A stretch of 50,262 nt of DNA from NCBI GenBank assembly GCA_017624835.1, contig JAGAMG010000029.1, forward strand, positions 1 through 50,262. The letters are read 5' to 3'. Shown here piece by piece: positions 33,108 to 41,005 of this stretch. Source of the stretch: Lachnospiraceae bacterium (GTDB taxonomy: Bacteria > Bacillota > Clostridia > Lachnospirales > Lachnospiraceae). Each line of letters begins with the position of its first letter. Positions within the stretch are counted from its first letter, which is position 1. The position numbers and the translations under genes are program-made. The notes under the pieces are model-generated. The model was not told the origin of the DNA. It was given only the letters and a program-made list of their open reading frames with translations, and did no database searches.

Positions 33108-34520
33108 TCATGTCTTCCATGTAATTTCCATCTGTGGTTGATACAAAATACTCAAACCTGCCTTCTGCAGCGCCTCACAGAATTTAATACTTACCGCTTT
33201 ATAATCCGTATCCCTTGGCAAAATAGATGCATCAAAAATCAAGTCCTGATTTCCATCCGCATATATTTCCTTATAGGGTACTCCTATTATCTGCTCAAAC
33301 AGCTCCCTGCATTCCCCTCGTACCTGAATACAGCGGATATCCACTGCCTCCGCCTGCTGGGTAAGCACCGCACGATGCATATAACCGCTGTAGGCGGCAG
33401 GAATATTTTCATAATATACTCTGACACGCTTGTCACATATATCCATTCTTCCGCCAATCAGTTTTTTGGTACCAAGGATACCATTTTTCCTAAGAACCCT
33501 TCCACCTACAGCCCCCAAATCACTGCGCACCTTTAATGCTCCATCGGGATACCTCAGGGTATAAAAGCCCAAATGCTTTAAGGCTTCTGCCTTTGCTCCA
33601 TAGCCCATTTCATCCGCATAATCCTGTAATGCCATTAATCCGGCATCATAGGCATACTGCTTGCTCTGAGGATTTTCCGCAGTGGATCCGGTATGACAGC
33701 GCCAATGATACAGCACCTTGGAAATATGAACGATATTTTCCTGCTGTTTGCCCAGTTTCTGCGCCCCGCGAAGCACCAAATCATAATCCTGTGCACCATC
33801 GTACCTAGAACGGAAGCCCAACTCCTTTATCAGCTCACTCTTCATCACCAAAAAATGGCAGATATAATTATTACTTAATAATAAATCTAAATTAAATTTT
33901 TCTTTATGATGCGGTTCATAATATTTTGTCCTGTCACCATTACATTTATCTTCATCAGAGTAGAGCATTTGCAGCTCCCTACCCTGTTTCTTTCCCTCTT
34001 CTATACACAATGCCATCTCATACAGGGCATTTTCTGTCAATACATCATCATGATCCAGCAATCCGATATAGTCTCCTGTTGCATACAGCAGGGCTTGATT
34101 CGTATTAGCTGCAATACCGGCATTTTCTGCTAATTTTATATAGCGAACCTTATCCGTAACGCCGGTTATTTTATCACAAAGTATTGCATCTATATTTCTC
34201 TTTACACTGTCATCCTCTGTGGCATCTGCCAAAATTAATTCCCAATGGGGATAGGTCTGCTCTGCCACCGATTGAATCATTTCATATAAATATACTTCAT
34301 TGGTTCGGTAAGTGGGTACCACAATACTGAAACGGATTTGTTTGTCCTTTGACCATTCCCGCTGTTTCCTTTTTTCTTCCTCGGAAATCGGAGCATACGT
34401 ATAAGAAGTGGCATTACGCTCCTCCAGCCGCTCCCTCATCGCATAACAAGTATTTTTGATACCATTACGTTTCAGATAATATATGGTTTTTTTCAGATTT
34501 GCCACACTTATTTTTCCCAT
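33108..34520 (-). CDS. GT2 glycosyltransferase
   Basis: This 470-residue enzyme (from ATG 34520, GGAAGGA upstream) starts MGKISVANLKKTIYYLKRNG. The single GT-A domain lies at about 60-290: FSIVVPTYRTNEVYL, NAGIAANTNQALLYATGDYI and the metal site LLDHDDVL. YDGAQDYDLVLRGAQ and WRCHTGSTAENP are typical acceptor-side motifs. A C-terminal domain of about 170 residues of unknown role repeats the half-domain pattern GAVGGRV seen in the tandem enzymes but lacks the DxD, so it looks like a vestigial second GT2 module. An open extension back to 34640 runs through the pgm terminator and is not coding. Confidence 0.88.
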   Translation of the reverse strand: MGKISVANLKKTIYYLKRNGIKNTCYAMRERLEERNATSYTYAPISEEEKRKQREWSKDKQIRFSIVVPTYRTNEVYLYEMIQSVAEQTYPHWELILADATEDDSVKRNIDAILCDKITGVTDKVRYIKLAENAGIAANTNQALLYATGDYIGLLDHDDVLTENALYEMALCIEEGKKQGRELQMLYSDEDKCNGDRTKYYEPHHKEKFNLDLLLSNNYICHFLVMKSELIKELGFRSRYDGAQDYDLVLRGAQKLGKQQENIVHISKVLYHWRCHTGSTAENPQSKQYAYDAGLMALQDYADEMGYGAKAEALKHLGFYTLRYPDGALKVRSDLGAVGGRVLRKNGILGTKKLIGGRMDICDKRVRVYYENIPAAYSGYMHRAVLTQQAEAVDIRCIQVRGECRELFEQIIGVPYKEIYADGNQDLIFDASILPRDTDYKAVSIKFCEALQKAGLSILYQPQMEITWKT

Positions 34521-34583
34521 AGAATTCCTTCCATTAATCCCGGCACGGCTGTTGGAAATGCACGTAGCCGGACGAACAGCAAA

Positions 34584-34614
34584 CAGCAGACCGTCCCATA
34601 GGAGTCGGTCTGCT
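34584..34614 (-). terminator. Stem-loop terminator after phosphoglucomutase
   Basis: CAGCAGACCG and CGGTCTGCTG form a 10-bp stem around a 12-nt loop, 27 nt after the pgm stop. The following TTTGCTGTT is only mildly T-rich, so read-through into the GT2 genes is possible. Confidence 0.65.
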
Positions 34615-34640
34615 GCTCCTTTTATTACTTTACAATTCAA

Positions 34641-36362
34641 TTATAAAACTGCCTTTAAATCCTCGGTCAGCTTATCTACTCTTGCCTGTGCATCCTCAAG
34701 GCTGTTACCCTTCACACCCATGTAGAATTTAATCTTAGGCTCGGTACCGGATGGACGTGCGCAGCACCATGCATTATCAGGAAGCTCAAAATACAAAACA
34801 TTGGACTTAGGCAAGCCTGTGGTAGTCTTCTCACCGGTTGCCATATCGATTACCACATCATTCTGATAATCACGGAACTTAAGTACCTCTAAATCACCAA
34901 ATGCCTTTGGAGGATTCTCACGAAGCTTGTTCATGATTTCCGCAATCTGCTTGGAGCCATCGATACCCTTTAAGGTAATGGTATACTGAGTCTCTTTGAA
35001 GTAACCGTACTTCTCATACATATCCAGCATCATATCCCAGAGAGTCTTGCCCTGCTTCTTACAGAATGCAGCTACCTCACAGAGACACATAACTGCTACG
35101 ATAGCATCCTTATCCCTTGCATGGGTTCCTGCCAGACAGCCGTAGCTTTCTTCCAGACCGAATACATAATTGTTGCTGCCGGTCTGCTCAAAAAGCTTAA
35201 GCTGCTCACCGATAAACTTAAAGCCGGTCAGTACTTCAATTAACTTAACACCATAGGACTCTGTAATAGGGAAGGTCATATTGGTGGTAACAATGGTGGT
35301 TACCATTGCAGGATTTTCAGGCATGGTCTTTGCCGCTGCTCTCTCTCTGAGAATATATTCTGCAATCAGCATACCGGACATATTACCGGTAAATGCCACA
35401 TATTCTCCGGTCTTGGTATCCTTTGCATAAACACCCAGACGGTCTGCATCGGGGTCAGTTGCCAATACGATATCCGCATCCTTTTCCTTTGCCAGCTTCA
35501 ATGCATAGGTAAATGCCTTGGGATCCTCCGGATTAGGATAATCCAAAGTAGTAAAATTAGGATCGGGATTCTCCTGCTCGGGCACTACATAAACATGCTT
35601 AAAGCCCAGCTCGGACAACACACGTCTTGCAGGAATGTTTCCGGTTCCGCAAAGAGGGGTGTATACAATCTTAATATCATCCGCCATCTCCGCAATTACC
35701 TCAGGATGAATAATCTGCTTCTTCAGCTCTACCATATAAGCATCATCAATTTCCTTGCCGATTACATTGTAGAGTCCTGCTGCCATGGCAGCATCCTTAT
35801 CCATAGTCTTTACCGTATGGTAATCCTTGATGCTCTGTACCTCTGTAATAATCTCTTTATCCTTGGGTGCGGTAACCTGTGCACCGTCCTCCCAGTAAAC
35901 CTTATATCCGTTATATTCAGGAGGATTATGACTTGCTGTTACCACAATACCTGCTGTAGCGCCCAATGTACGAAGAGCAAAGGAAAGCTCCGGGGTAGGT
36001 CTTAAAGAATCAAAAACATATGCCTTGATTCCGTTGGCAGCCAGACACAATGCTGCTTCATCCGCAAATTCCGGAGACATATTACGGGAATCATAAGCAA
36101 TGGCAACACCCTTATCCTGTGTTCCCTGCTTTAAAATATAATTTGCCAGCCCCTGTGTTGCTTTACGCACAGTATACACATTCATACGATTGGTTCCGGC
36201 ACCGATTACACCTCTTAAACCACCGGTACCAAACTCAAGTTCCTTGTAGAAGCGCTCCTCGATTTCTTTTTCATCATCCTGAATGGCTAACAGCTCATTC
36301 TTGGTATCCTGATCGAAGTAATCATCCTCAAGCCAGAATTTAAATTCATCCATAAAGCCCAT
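34641..36362 (-). CDS. pgm: Alpha-phosphoglucomutase/phosphomannomutase
   Basis: This enzyme interconverts glucose-6- and glucose-1-phosphate, the precursor consumed by RfbA. The 573-residue protein has GTGGLRGVIGAGTNRMN, phospho-Ser loop TASHNPPEYNGYK, metal loop ATDPDADRLG, GLEESYGCLAGTHARDKDA (substrate specificity) and the phosphate-binding ARPSGTEPKIKFY. Length and order match Firmicutes PgcA-type enzymes. AGGAGG lies before ATG 36362. It has a promoter about 200 bp upstream, so the transcript carries the structured element at 36389-36536. Its location within the polysaccharide cluster ties it to dTDP-rhamnose and UDP-glucose supply. Confidence 0.95.
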   Translation of the reverse strand: MGFMDEFKFWLEDDYFDQDTKNELLAIQDDEKEIEERFYKELEFGTGGLRGVIGAGTNRMNVYTVRKATQGLANYILKQGTQDKGVAIAYDSRNMSPEFADEAALCLAANGIKAYVFDSLRPTPELSFALRTLGATAGIVVTASHNPPEYNGYKVYWEDGAQVTAPKDKEIITEVQSIKDYHTVKTMDKDAAMAAGLYNVIGKEIDDAYMVELKKQIIHPEVIAEMADDIKIVYTPLCGTGNIPARRVLSELGFKHVYVVPEQENPDPNFTTLDYPNPEDPKAFTYALKLAKEKDADIVLATDPDADRLGVYAKDTKTGEYVAFTGNMSGMLIAEYILRERAAAKTMPENPAMVTTIVTTNMTFPITESYGVKLIEVLTGFKFIGEQLKLFEQTGSNNYVFGLEESYGCLAGTHARDKDAIVAVMCLCEVAAFCKKQGKTLWDMMLDMYEKYGYFKETQYTITLKGIDGSKQIAEIMNKLRENPPKAFGDLEVLKFRDYQNDVVIDMATGEKTTTGLPKSNVLYFELPDNAWCCARPSGTEPKIKFYMGVKGNSLEDAQARVDKLTEDLKAVL

Positions 36363-36388
36363 CTCTTCGTCCTCCTGATATTTTTGTA

Positions 36389-36536
36389 ACTATTCAGAGC
36401 CATGCGAGTTTATGATAAATAGACCGTGCATGCCTGCATGCAAAGGACTATTTTCGTAAATTCATATGGCGAGAAGCCATACATTCGCAAAAGGAAAGCA
36501 CCGCAGGTGCGATTTTGCGAATTGGCTCTGAATAGT
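36389..36536. other. 148-bp multi-arm structured element in the pgm leader
   Basis: Outer arms ACTATTCAGAGCCA (36389-36402) and TGGCTCTGAATAGT (36523-36536) enclose three hairpins: TGCATGC-CT-GCATGCA (36427-36442), ATGGC-GAGAA-GCCAT (about 36466-36480), and ATTCGCAAAA...TTTTGCGAAT (36483-36522) with inner GCACC/GGTGC. The fold is a closed multibranch junction. It sits inside the predicted pgm transcript and ends about 13 nt before the pgm SD. It is unlike the rod at 6004-6157 in sequence. It may be a cis-regulatory RNA or a palindromic intergenic repeat. Confidence 0.7.
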
Positions 36537-36563
36537 CACTCTAATTTTTCATGATTCCTAATA

Positions 36564-36592
36564 AGTATACCACATATTTCCCCTTGTGAAAA
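36564..36592 (-). promoter_or_regulatory. Predicted promoter of pgm
   Basis: The -35 TTTTCA (36592-36587), a 17-bp spacer and the -10 TATACT (36569-36564) lie upstream of the structured element. This is about 22 bp from the divergent plus-strand promoter, so the two may compete. Confidence 0.55.
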
Positions 36593-36613
36593 GAATAGGA
36601 TTGTAATATTCCC

Positions 36614-36642
36614 TTGATAAAATTTTTTTCCCTGCTTATAAT
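36614..36642 (+). promoter_or_regulatory. Promoter of the plus-strand membrane glycosyltransferase gene
   Basis: TTGATA (36614-36619), a 17-bp spacer and a perfect TATAAT (36637-36642), about 30 bp before ATG 36672; the ribosome site is GGAGG. Confidence 0.85.
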
Positions 36643-36671
36643 GCTAATAGAACATTTTTCGGAGGATTCCT

Positions 36672-38972
36672 ATGTTAAATAAATTCAAAAAGAATTTCCA
36701 ATTAAAGCATTTAATCATAGCATGTCAGCTTTTGATTCTTTTTATTGCACTTTTACTTTATATTATGAATCGAGGCAAGGCTTATACTCATAGCTTTTCC
36801 TGGGACGAGCTTCGTTTGGGAGATAATGTAGTGGTAGGTGAAACTCTTTCTGCCACCGAGCCCACCTCGGATGACAGTACCTTTGCCCGTACCCATGATT
36901 TGTCCCTGGATAAGGGAACCTATCGTATTTTGGTGGATTACAGTACGGATTCCGAGGGCGGAGAGCTTCGCATTTCCGGTAATGATATTGCCAGCATTGA
37001 TTGGAACTGTACCCCCTTAGATTTATCTCCGGATAAGGAAACCGGCTATATCACCTTGGAGCTTACCCGCCCTTCCGACCAGGTAGTCATTAAGGTAAGC
37101 TATTCCGGCGAGGATACTTTTACCTTGAAAAGCCTTTCCATTTATGAAACCAGTGCCCTCTATAAAAAGAATCTTTTTTACGCACTGCTTCTTTGCGGAC
37201 TTCTTAGCTTCGGCTATTATTTTCACGGCTGTGATATTCCCAAACGCCGCAGGATTCTGGCACTTTTAGGTATTTGGGCAATATCCTGTTATCCTCTTTT
37301 AAAGGATTATCTGATTGCAGGGGACGATATTCCCTTTCATCTGCTTCGCATAGAAGGAATTGCCGCCGGCTTATCTCAGGGAAGCTTTCCGGTCAAAATC
37401 CATCCCGTATGGGCTCAGGATTACGGTTATGCAGTAGGAGTATTTTATGGGGACTTCGCCCTTTACCTTCCCGCGGTACTGAGACTCCTTGGTTTTTCCA
37501 TTCAGACCTCTTTTAATATTTTTGTGGCATTTACCCAGCTTGCCACTGTTTTGGTGGCATATTACCCCTTTAAGCGTATGTTTAAAGGCTCCAATATCGG
37601 GCTTTTGGGCAGCCTCATTTACAGCCTATCCCAATACCGTCTGATGGATGTATATACCCGCAATTCCGTAGGTGAATTTCTGGCAATGCTGTTTTTCCCC
37701 GTGGTTTTCTGTGGTTTTTATCTGATTTTCATGGAAAGTGATAAAACCAATTGGTGGAAGCATGCCATTCTCACCGCATTCGGACTTACGGGACTGGTTC
37801 AAACCCATATCCTCAGCTGCGAAATGACACTTTTCTTTATTGCCATCAGCTGTGTGATTTTACTTCCTCTGGTTATCAAACCTTATAAATTCAAAGCATT
37901 GGCATTGGGGGCAGTTTTGACAGTATTTATGAATCTGGGCTTTTTAATCCCTTTCCTGAATTATTTTAATGAGGATATCATGATTCACTCCTCCGAATGG
38001 GTGGGCAGCACTGATGGTGCCATTCAGGATACCGGATTGTTCCTGTTACAGCTCTTTTCTCTTTTCCAAAAGAGTACCGGCGGTACTTGGCCAACCTCGG
38101 AAGGGCTTCAGACAGAAGCTTCCTTTGGTATGGGAATTATATATCTCATCGGAATCGGACTTTTGGTATATCTTCTGCTATGCTGTGGTAAGGAATGTGC
38201 AAAGCACCCCAATTTCCGCCCTGCCTGCTTCTCACTGGTATTAGGAGGACTGGCACTTTGGATGAGTACCTGTTATTTCCCCTGGGATAATTTAGCCAAG
38301 TCAAATCCTATTTTGAATAAGCTCATTGTCAGTGTGGAATTCCCTTGGCGTATGCTGGCTCCTGCCACTGTATTTTTGACTTTTGTATGCTGCTTTGCCT
38401 TTTCCCAGTTGTCCCTTGCTGCCAAGGAATATACCTCTCTGGTGCTCTGTAGCTGCATTGTACTGCTGTTTATCAATACCGGCTGGTATTTTTATGATTT
38501 ATGCTATAGCAAGGAGCCCTATCGTATCTACGACACCTACGAGCTGGACACCATGGCAATGTACTCCTGTGACTATCTTCCGGCAGGAACGGATCCCGGA
38601 TTGATAAAGGAAGGCCAGGTCTTCCAAGAGAATGTTTTTATTGAGAATTACCATAAAGAGGGTACAAAAATCCTCTGCCGTATTACAGCAGAGGATCAAT
38701 GCGGATGGGTTGACTTCCCATTAAATTATTATCAGGATTATCACTGTATCTCAGTAAGCAGCGGTTACGAATTGGAGGTAAGTGCGGGCACCAACAATAT
38801 GGTAAGAATCACCCTGCCCGGTGGTTTCAGCGATACCATTCAGGTATCCTTCCGGGAACCTCTTCACTGGAGAATGAGTGAAATCATATCCCTGCTTACC
38901 ATTTTGGGCTGCATAGCAGTTATTTCCCCGATATCTTTAAGGAAAAATCACTGCGGTCCAAAGAAAAATTAG
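36672..38972 (+). CDS. Polytopic membrane protein, GT-C glycosyltransferase-like
   Basis: This 766-residue protein has TM1 at about 15-33, then an extracellular beta-rich domain (about 40-160, with a carbohydrate-binding-like pattern). About ten further helices span 165-600; their first loop holds the acidic motif AGDDIPFHLLRIEGI, as expected for the catalytic Asp pair of GT-C enzymes that use lipid-phosphate sugars. A second external domain (about 610-735) and a final helix follow. I infer that it adds a side-chain sugar to the polymer outside the membrane. It is the only plus-strand gene in the polysaccharide region and has its own promoter. Its last 53 bp overlap the end of the convergent GT2 gene. 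A YfhO-like function is the alternative. Confidence 0.75.
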   Translation: MLNKFKKNFQLKHLIIACQLLILFIALLLYIMNRGKAYTHSFSWDELRLGDNVVVGETLSATEPTSDDSTFARTHDLSLDKGTYRILVDYSTDSEGGELRISGNDIASIDWNCTPLDLSPDKETGYITLELTRPSDQVVIKVSYSGEDTFTLKSLSIYETSALYKKNLFYALLLCGLLSFGYYFHGCDIPKRRRILALLGIWAISCYPLLKDYLIAGDDIPFHLLRIEGIAAGLSQGSFPVKIHPVWAQDYGYAVGVFYGDFALYLPAVLRLLGFSIQTSFNIFVAFTQLATVLVAYYPFKRMFKGSNIGLLGSLIYSLSQYRLMDVYTRNSVGEFLAMLFFPVVFCGFYLIFMESDKTNWWKHAILTAFGLTGLVQTHILSCEMTLFFIAISCVILLPLVIKPYKFKALALGAVLTVFMNLGFLIPFLNYFNEDIMIHSSEWVGSTDGAIQDTGLFLLQLFSLFQKSTGGTWPTSEGLQTEASFGMGIIYLIGIGLLVYLLLCCGKECAKHPNFRPACFSLVLGGLALWMSTCYFPWDNLAKSNPILNKLIVSVEFPWRMLAPATVFLTFVCCFAFSQLSLAAKEYTSLVLCSCIVLLFINTGWYFYDLCYSKEPYRIYDTYELDTMAMYSCDYLPAGTDPGLIKEGQVFQENVFIENYHKEGTKILCRITAEDQCGWVDFPLNYYQDYHCISVSSGYELEVSAGTNNMVRITLPGGFSDTIQVSFREPLHWRMSEIISLLTILGCIAVISPISLRKNHCGPKKN

Positions 38973-40992
38973 GATTGTAATAGGGGTCTCCCTTTTCCAG
39001 GGCGGCCTTCCATTTTTTACGGAACTTTTCAGATTCTCTATTATACCGCTCCGCTTTCTCACCGGCATCATCAAGCCCACGGGAGATGGACTCATAATGA
39101 TACAGCTCTGCAAAAGGAGTAAACACATTTAAGAGTTCCTTCTCCCGCAGCTTCAAACACAAATCCACATCATTCAGAGAAATGGCAAAGCCCTCATCCA
39201 GACCTCCCACCTCATCAAACAAACTCTTCTTTACCAACAGGCAGGCTCCGGTTACTGCCGTTACATTCTGGGTATAGCACAAGCGTCCCATATAGCCAAG
39301 ATTTTGGCGATGCTGCTTATAATGGGTATGTCCTGCGGTACGATGAGCTCCCAGACCAATTACCACACCTGCATGCTGAATGGTCTTGTCCGGGTAAAAG
39401 AGCTTGGCTCCTACTGCACCCACATCTTCTCTCTGGGCATACATAAGAAGCTCTTCCATCCAGTTTACGGTAATCACTTCCGTATCGTTATTTAACAGTA
39501 AAATATATTCTCCCTGAGCATAGGCAGCACCCAAGTTATTTACTGCTGAATAATTAAATTCTCCCTTATAGGTTACGATAGCAACCTGTCCATTGGCAAC
39601 CTTTCCGCCCAGAATATTACTATTTTTACTACGCACCACTCCGGCATCATTCTTACAAACAGTAAATTTCTTAATTCCCTCTTGATAGGAGTAACCAAGC
39701 AATTGGTCATAATATTCGATAATTTCCGGTGTGGTACTGTTATTTTCCACAATAATCACTTCAAAATTATCATAGGTGGATTTCTCAAATATGGAGGTAA
39801 TACAACGCCGTAAATCCTCCTTATGATCCTTATTGGCAATCACAATGGATATCTTGGGATTACCGATAATTTGATAACGAATGCGGAAAATGGTTTCAAA
39901 CGCGCGGGTACTGATAATCTGAAAATGGTCATAGCCATGCTTTCTCAGATGCTCACCCACCGCTCCCTTGGCAGCCTCAATGGCATAGGGCTTTGCGTCA
40001 ATACCGGATGCCACACTGCCTGCATGACTGCGCCAATAATACATCAGTCTGGGCACATGAACAATCTTTTTGGCATTATCTGTAAGACGTAAAATCATGT
40101 CATGATCCTGACTACCGTCAAACTTGGTACGGAACAGCTCATTACCATCCAGAAGTTCTCTGGAAAATACACTGAAATGACAGATATAATTGTTGGCTCT
40201 CAGATTATCCGGTGCAAAATCCGGCTTAAAATGCATGGTCAGCATCTTATTGATGTTATTCCCCTTGAAGGTGGTTTCATCACAATACAGATAGTCCGCT
40301 CCCTGCTCATTAATTGCCTTTACATATTCGTAAAGCACGGAGGGATGCAGCACATCATCCTGATCAAAAAGACCAATATACTCACCGGTGGCAAGCTTTA
40401 AGCACTCATTGGTATTGCCTGCAATACCGCCGTTTTTTGGAAGGCGCTTATAAACAATTCTGCCATCAGCTTTTGCAGCATATTCTCTACAGATTTCTTC
40501 AATATAGCTATGCTCCGCGTCAGAGCCGTCTGCCAAACAAAGCTCCCAATTTTCATAGGTCTGATTCATCACGGATTCCAGCATTTCAATCTGAAATTCC
40601 CGCTGGTTATTCCACAGCGGCACCAGAATACTGATTTTTACCATTCGGGGGAAGACAGTTTCACGCTCCAACTCTCTCTGAGCTTCATCGGGAAAGCTTT
40701 CCGTACCAAACTGCTTCATTGCCTCCCGCTCTCTTTTTTTGTAAGCCAGCTTATGAAGCACACCCTTAATGCCACCACAATTTGCCAATCTGTCCTTTTG
40801 GCGAATCAGCCAATGCATCACATTTCTTAAGGGTTTGCTAAGCTTCCACAGCGGATTATTCTTAATACGATTTAACTTCCAGGTCAGCTCTTCATTTTTG
40901 GATTCCAGCTCTGCAACCCTGGCTGCCAGATCCGCACATTTTAAATGCTCCTGCTGATAAGCTTCCTTATAATCCAACTCCTGCATACTCAT
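38920..40992 (-). CDS. Two-domain GT2 glycosyltransferase
   Basis: This 690-residue bifunctional-looking enzyme has an N-terminal coiled coil (about 20-48: ARVAELESKNEELTWKLNRI) and basic stretch. GT-A domain 1 is at about 115-330: ISILVPLWNNQREFQ, NGGIAGNTNECLKLATGEYI and FDQDDVL. GT-A domain 2 is at about 390-650: PKISIVIANKDHKEDL, LLNNDTEV, VTGACLLVKKSLFDEVGGLDE and LNDVDLCLKL. Both domains keep their metal-binding Asp motifs, so it may add two sugars in sequence, as in repeat-unit polymerising GTs. AAAGG lies before ATG 40992. It follows another multi-domain GT2 by 13 nt. The 3' end overlaps the convergent GT-C gene. Confidence 0.9.
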   Translation of the reverse strand: MSMQELDYKEAYQQEHLKCADLAARVAELESKNEELTWKLNRIKNNPLWKLSKPLRNVMHWLIRQKDRLANCGGIKGVLHKLAYKKREREAMKQFGTESFPDEAQRELERETVFPRMVKISILVPLWNNQREFQIEMLESVMNQTYENWELCLADGSDAEHSYIEEICREYAAKADGRIVYKRLPKNGGIAGNTNECLKLATGEYIGLFDQDDVLHPSVLYEYVKAINEQGADYLYCDETTFKGNNINKMLTMHFKPDFAPDNLRANNYICHFSVFSRELLDGNELFRTKFDGSQDHDMILRLTDNAKKIVHVPRLMYYWRSHAGSVASGIDAKPYAIEAAKGAVGEHLRKHGYDHFQIISTRAFETIFRIRYQIIGNPKISIVIANKDHKEDLRRCITSIFEKSTYDNFEVIIVENNSTTPEIIEYYDQLLGYSYQEGIKKFTVCKNDAGVVRSKNSNILGGKVANGQVAIVTYKGEFNYSAVNNLGAAYAQGEYILLLNNDTEVITVNWMEELLMYAQREDVGAVGAKLFYPDKTIQHAGVVIGLGAHRTAGHTHYKQHRQNLGYMGRLCYTQNVTAVTGACLLVKKSLFDEVGGLDEGFAISLNDVDLCLKLREKELLNVFTPFAELYHYESISRGLDDAGEKAERYNRESEKFRKKWKAALEKGDPYYNPNFSLDRSDFSLKISGK

Positions 40993-41005
40993 TACCTATG
41001 CCTTT

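Noticed and set aside
34521-34640. N-terminal 40-residue extension of the GT2 gene
   Set aside because: It would translate through the pgm terminator hairpin; ATG 34520 has a good SD and matches the normal domain start.
36389-36536. Second copy of the 6004-6157 hairpin element
   Set aside because: Both are large inverted repeats in gene leaders, but arm sequences and folds (rod versus multibranch) are unrelated.
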